The notes under the pieces: generated by a model
The model's input: the letters and a program-made list of their open reading frames with translations, nothing else
The model's database searches: none
Told to the model about the DNA's origin: nothing
NCBI GenBank assembly: GCA_033722135.1
Contig: JAWVZO010000175.1
Coordinates: forward strand, 1 to 5,527
Length of the DNA stretch: 5,527 nt
Direction of reading: 5' to 3'
From: QNFN01 sp033722135
GTDB taxonomy: Bacteria; Pseudomonadota; Gammaproteobacteria; QNFN01
Made by a program: the position numbers and the translations under genes
Part shown: piece by piece, positions 5,436-5,527 of the stretch
Layout: the number at the start of each line of letters is the position of its first letter
How positions within the stretch are numbered: position 1 is the stretch's first letter

Positions 5436-5527
5436 GACTCGGTTGGGCACCAGGCGCCCGGTTCGCTGCGCGTGGGGCCCCGAACGGAGCGCAGGTCCGG
5501 TCCGCACGCGACACGGTCACCGACGGA

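Noticed and set aside
5437..5527. Rightmost segment with a short inverted repeat (GTTCG at 5461, CGAAC at 5481) and the palindrome GGGGCCCC
   Set aside because: Five-base arms with a 15-base loop are not convincing, and no coding frame with a recognisable product is visible; left unassigned.

Overview
This 5.5 kb stretch of very GC-rich, tightly packed DNA looks like a chromosomal segment of a gammaproteobacterium. The reasons are a PhoP/PhoQ-like two-component pair, a PepSY protein, a c-type cytochrome, a SlyB-like glycine-zipper protein and a TAXI-type binding protein with membrane segments. No species can be named. There are no RNA genes, insertion sequences, CRISPR arrays or attachment sites.

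Layout. Plus strand: the 3' part of an MscS-type mechanosensitive channel gene (1-537, cut by the window edge), a membrane-anchored TAXI-family solute-binding protein (595-1881), and a small periplasmic class I cytochrome c (2030-2341). Minus strand, read from the right: a secreted glycine-zipper protein (5347-4814), a small secreted PepSY protein (4740-4450), an OmpR/PhoP-family response regulator (4427-3744) and a PhoQ-like sensor kinase (3747-2395). The last three form a compact operon, with 22 bp between pepSY and the regulator and a 4-bp start/stop overlap between regulator and kinase. The cytochrome and kinase genes converge on a strong hairpin (2360-2387).

How it may work together. The most notable signal lies outside the genes. 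Upstream of the cytochrome (1930-1962) and, on the other strand, of the glycine-zipper gene (5435-5403), the same element occurs: TTCAG-N6-TTCAG, exactly 11 bp, then a TA-N3-T hexamer placed as a -10 box. Tandem half-sites with an 11-bp period followed about 11-12 bp later by the -10 are typical of activator sites for PhoP/OmpR-family regulators. The two promoters bracket the two-component operon. I infer that the regulator encoded here activates both flanking genes, forming a local envelope-response module: sensor kinase, regulator, PepSY protein as possible periplasmic modulator, and glycine-zipper protein and cytochrome c as outputs. The operon itself seems to have a different promoter (TATGAT at 4801-4796) without this box.

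Starts were revised in two places. The cytochrome probably starts at ATG 2030 rather than 2024, and the PepSY gene at GTG 4740 rather than ATG 4800, in both cases because of Shine-Dalgarno spacing. The rightmost 90 bp (5437-5527) holds nothing I can identify.
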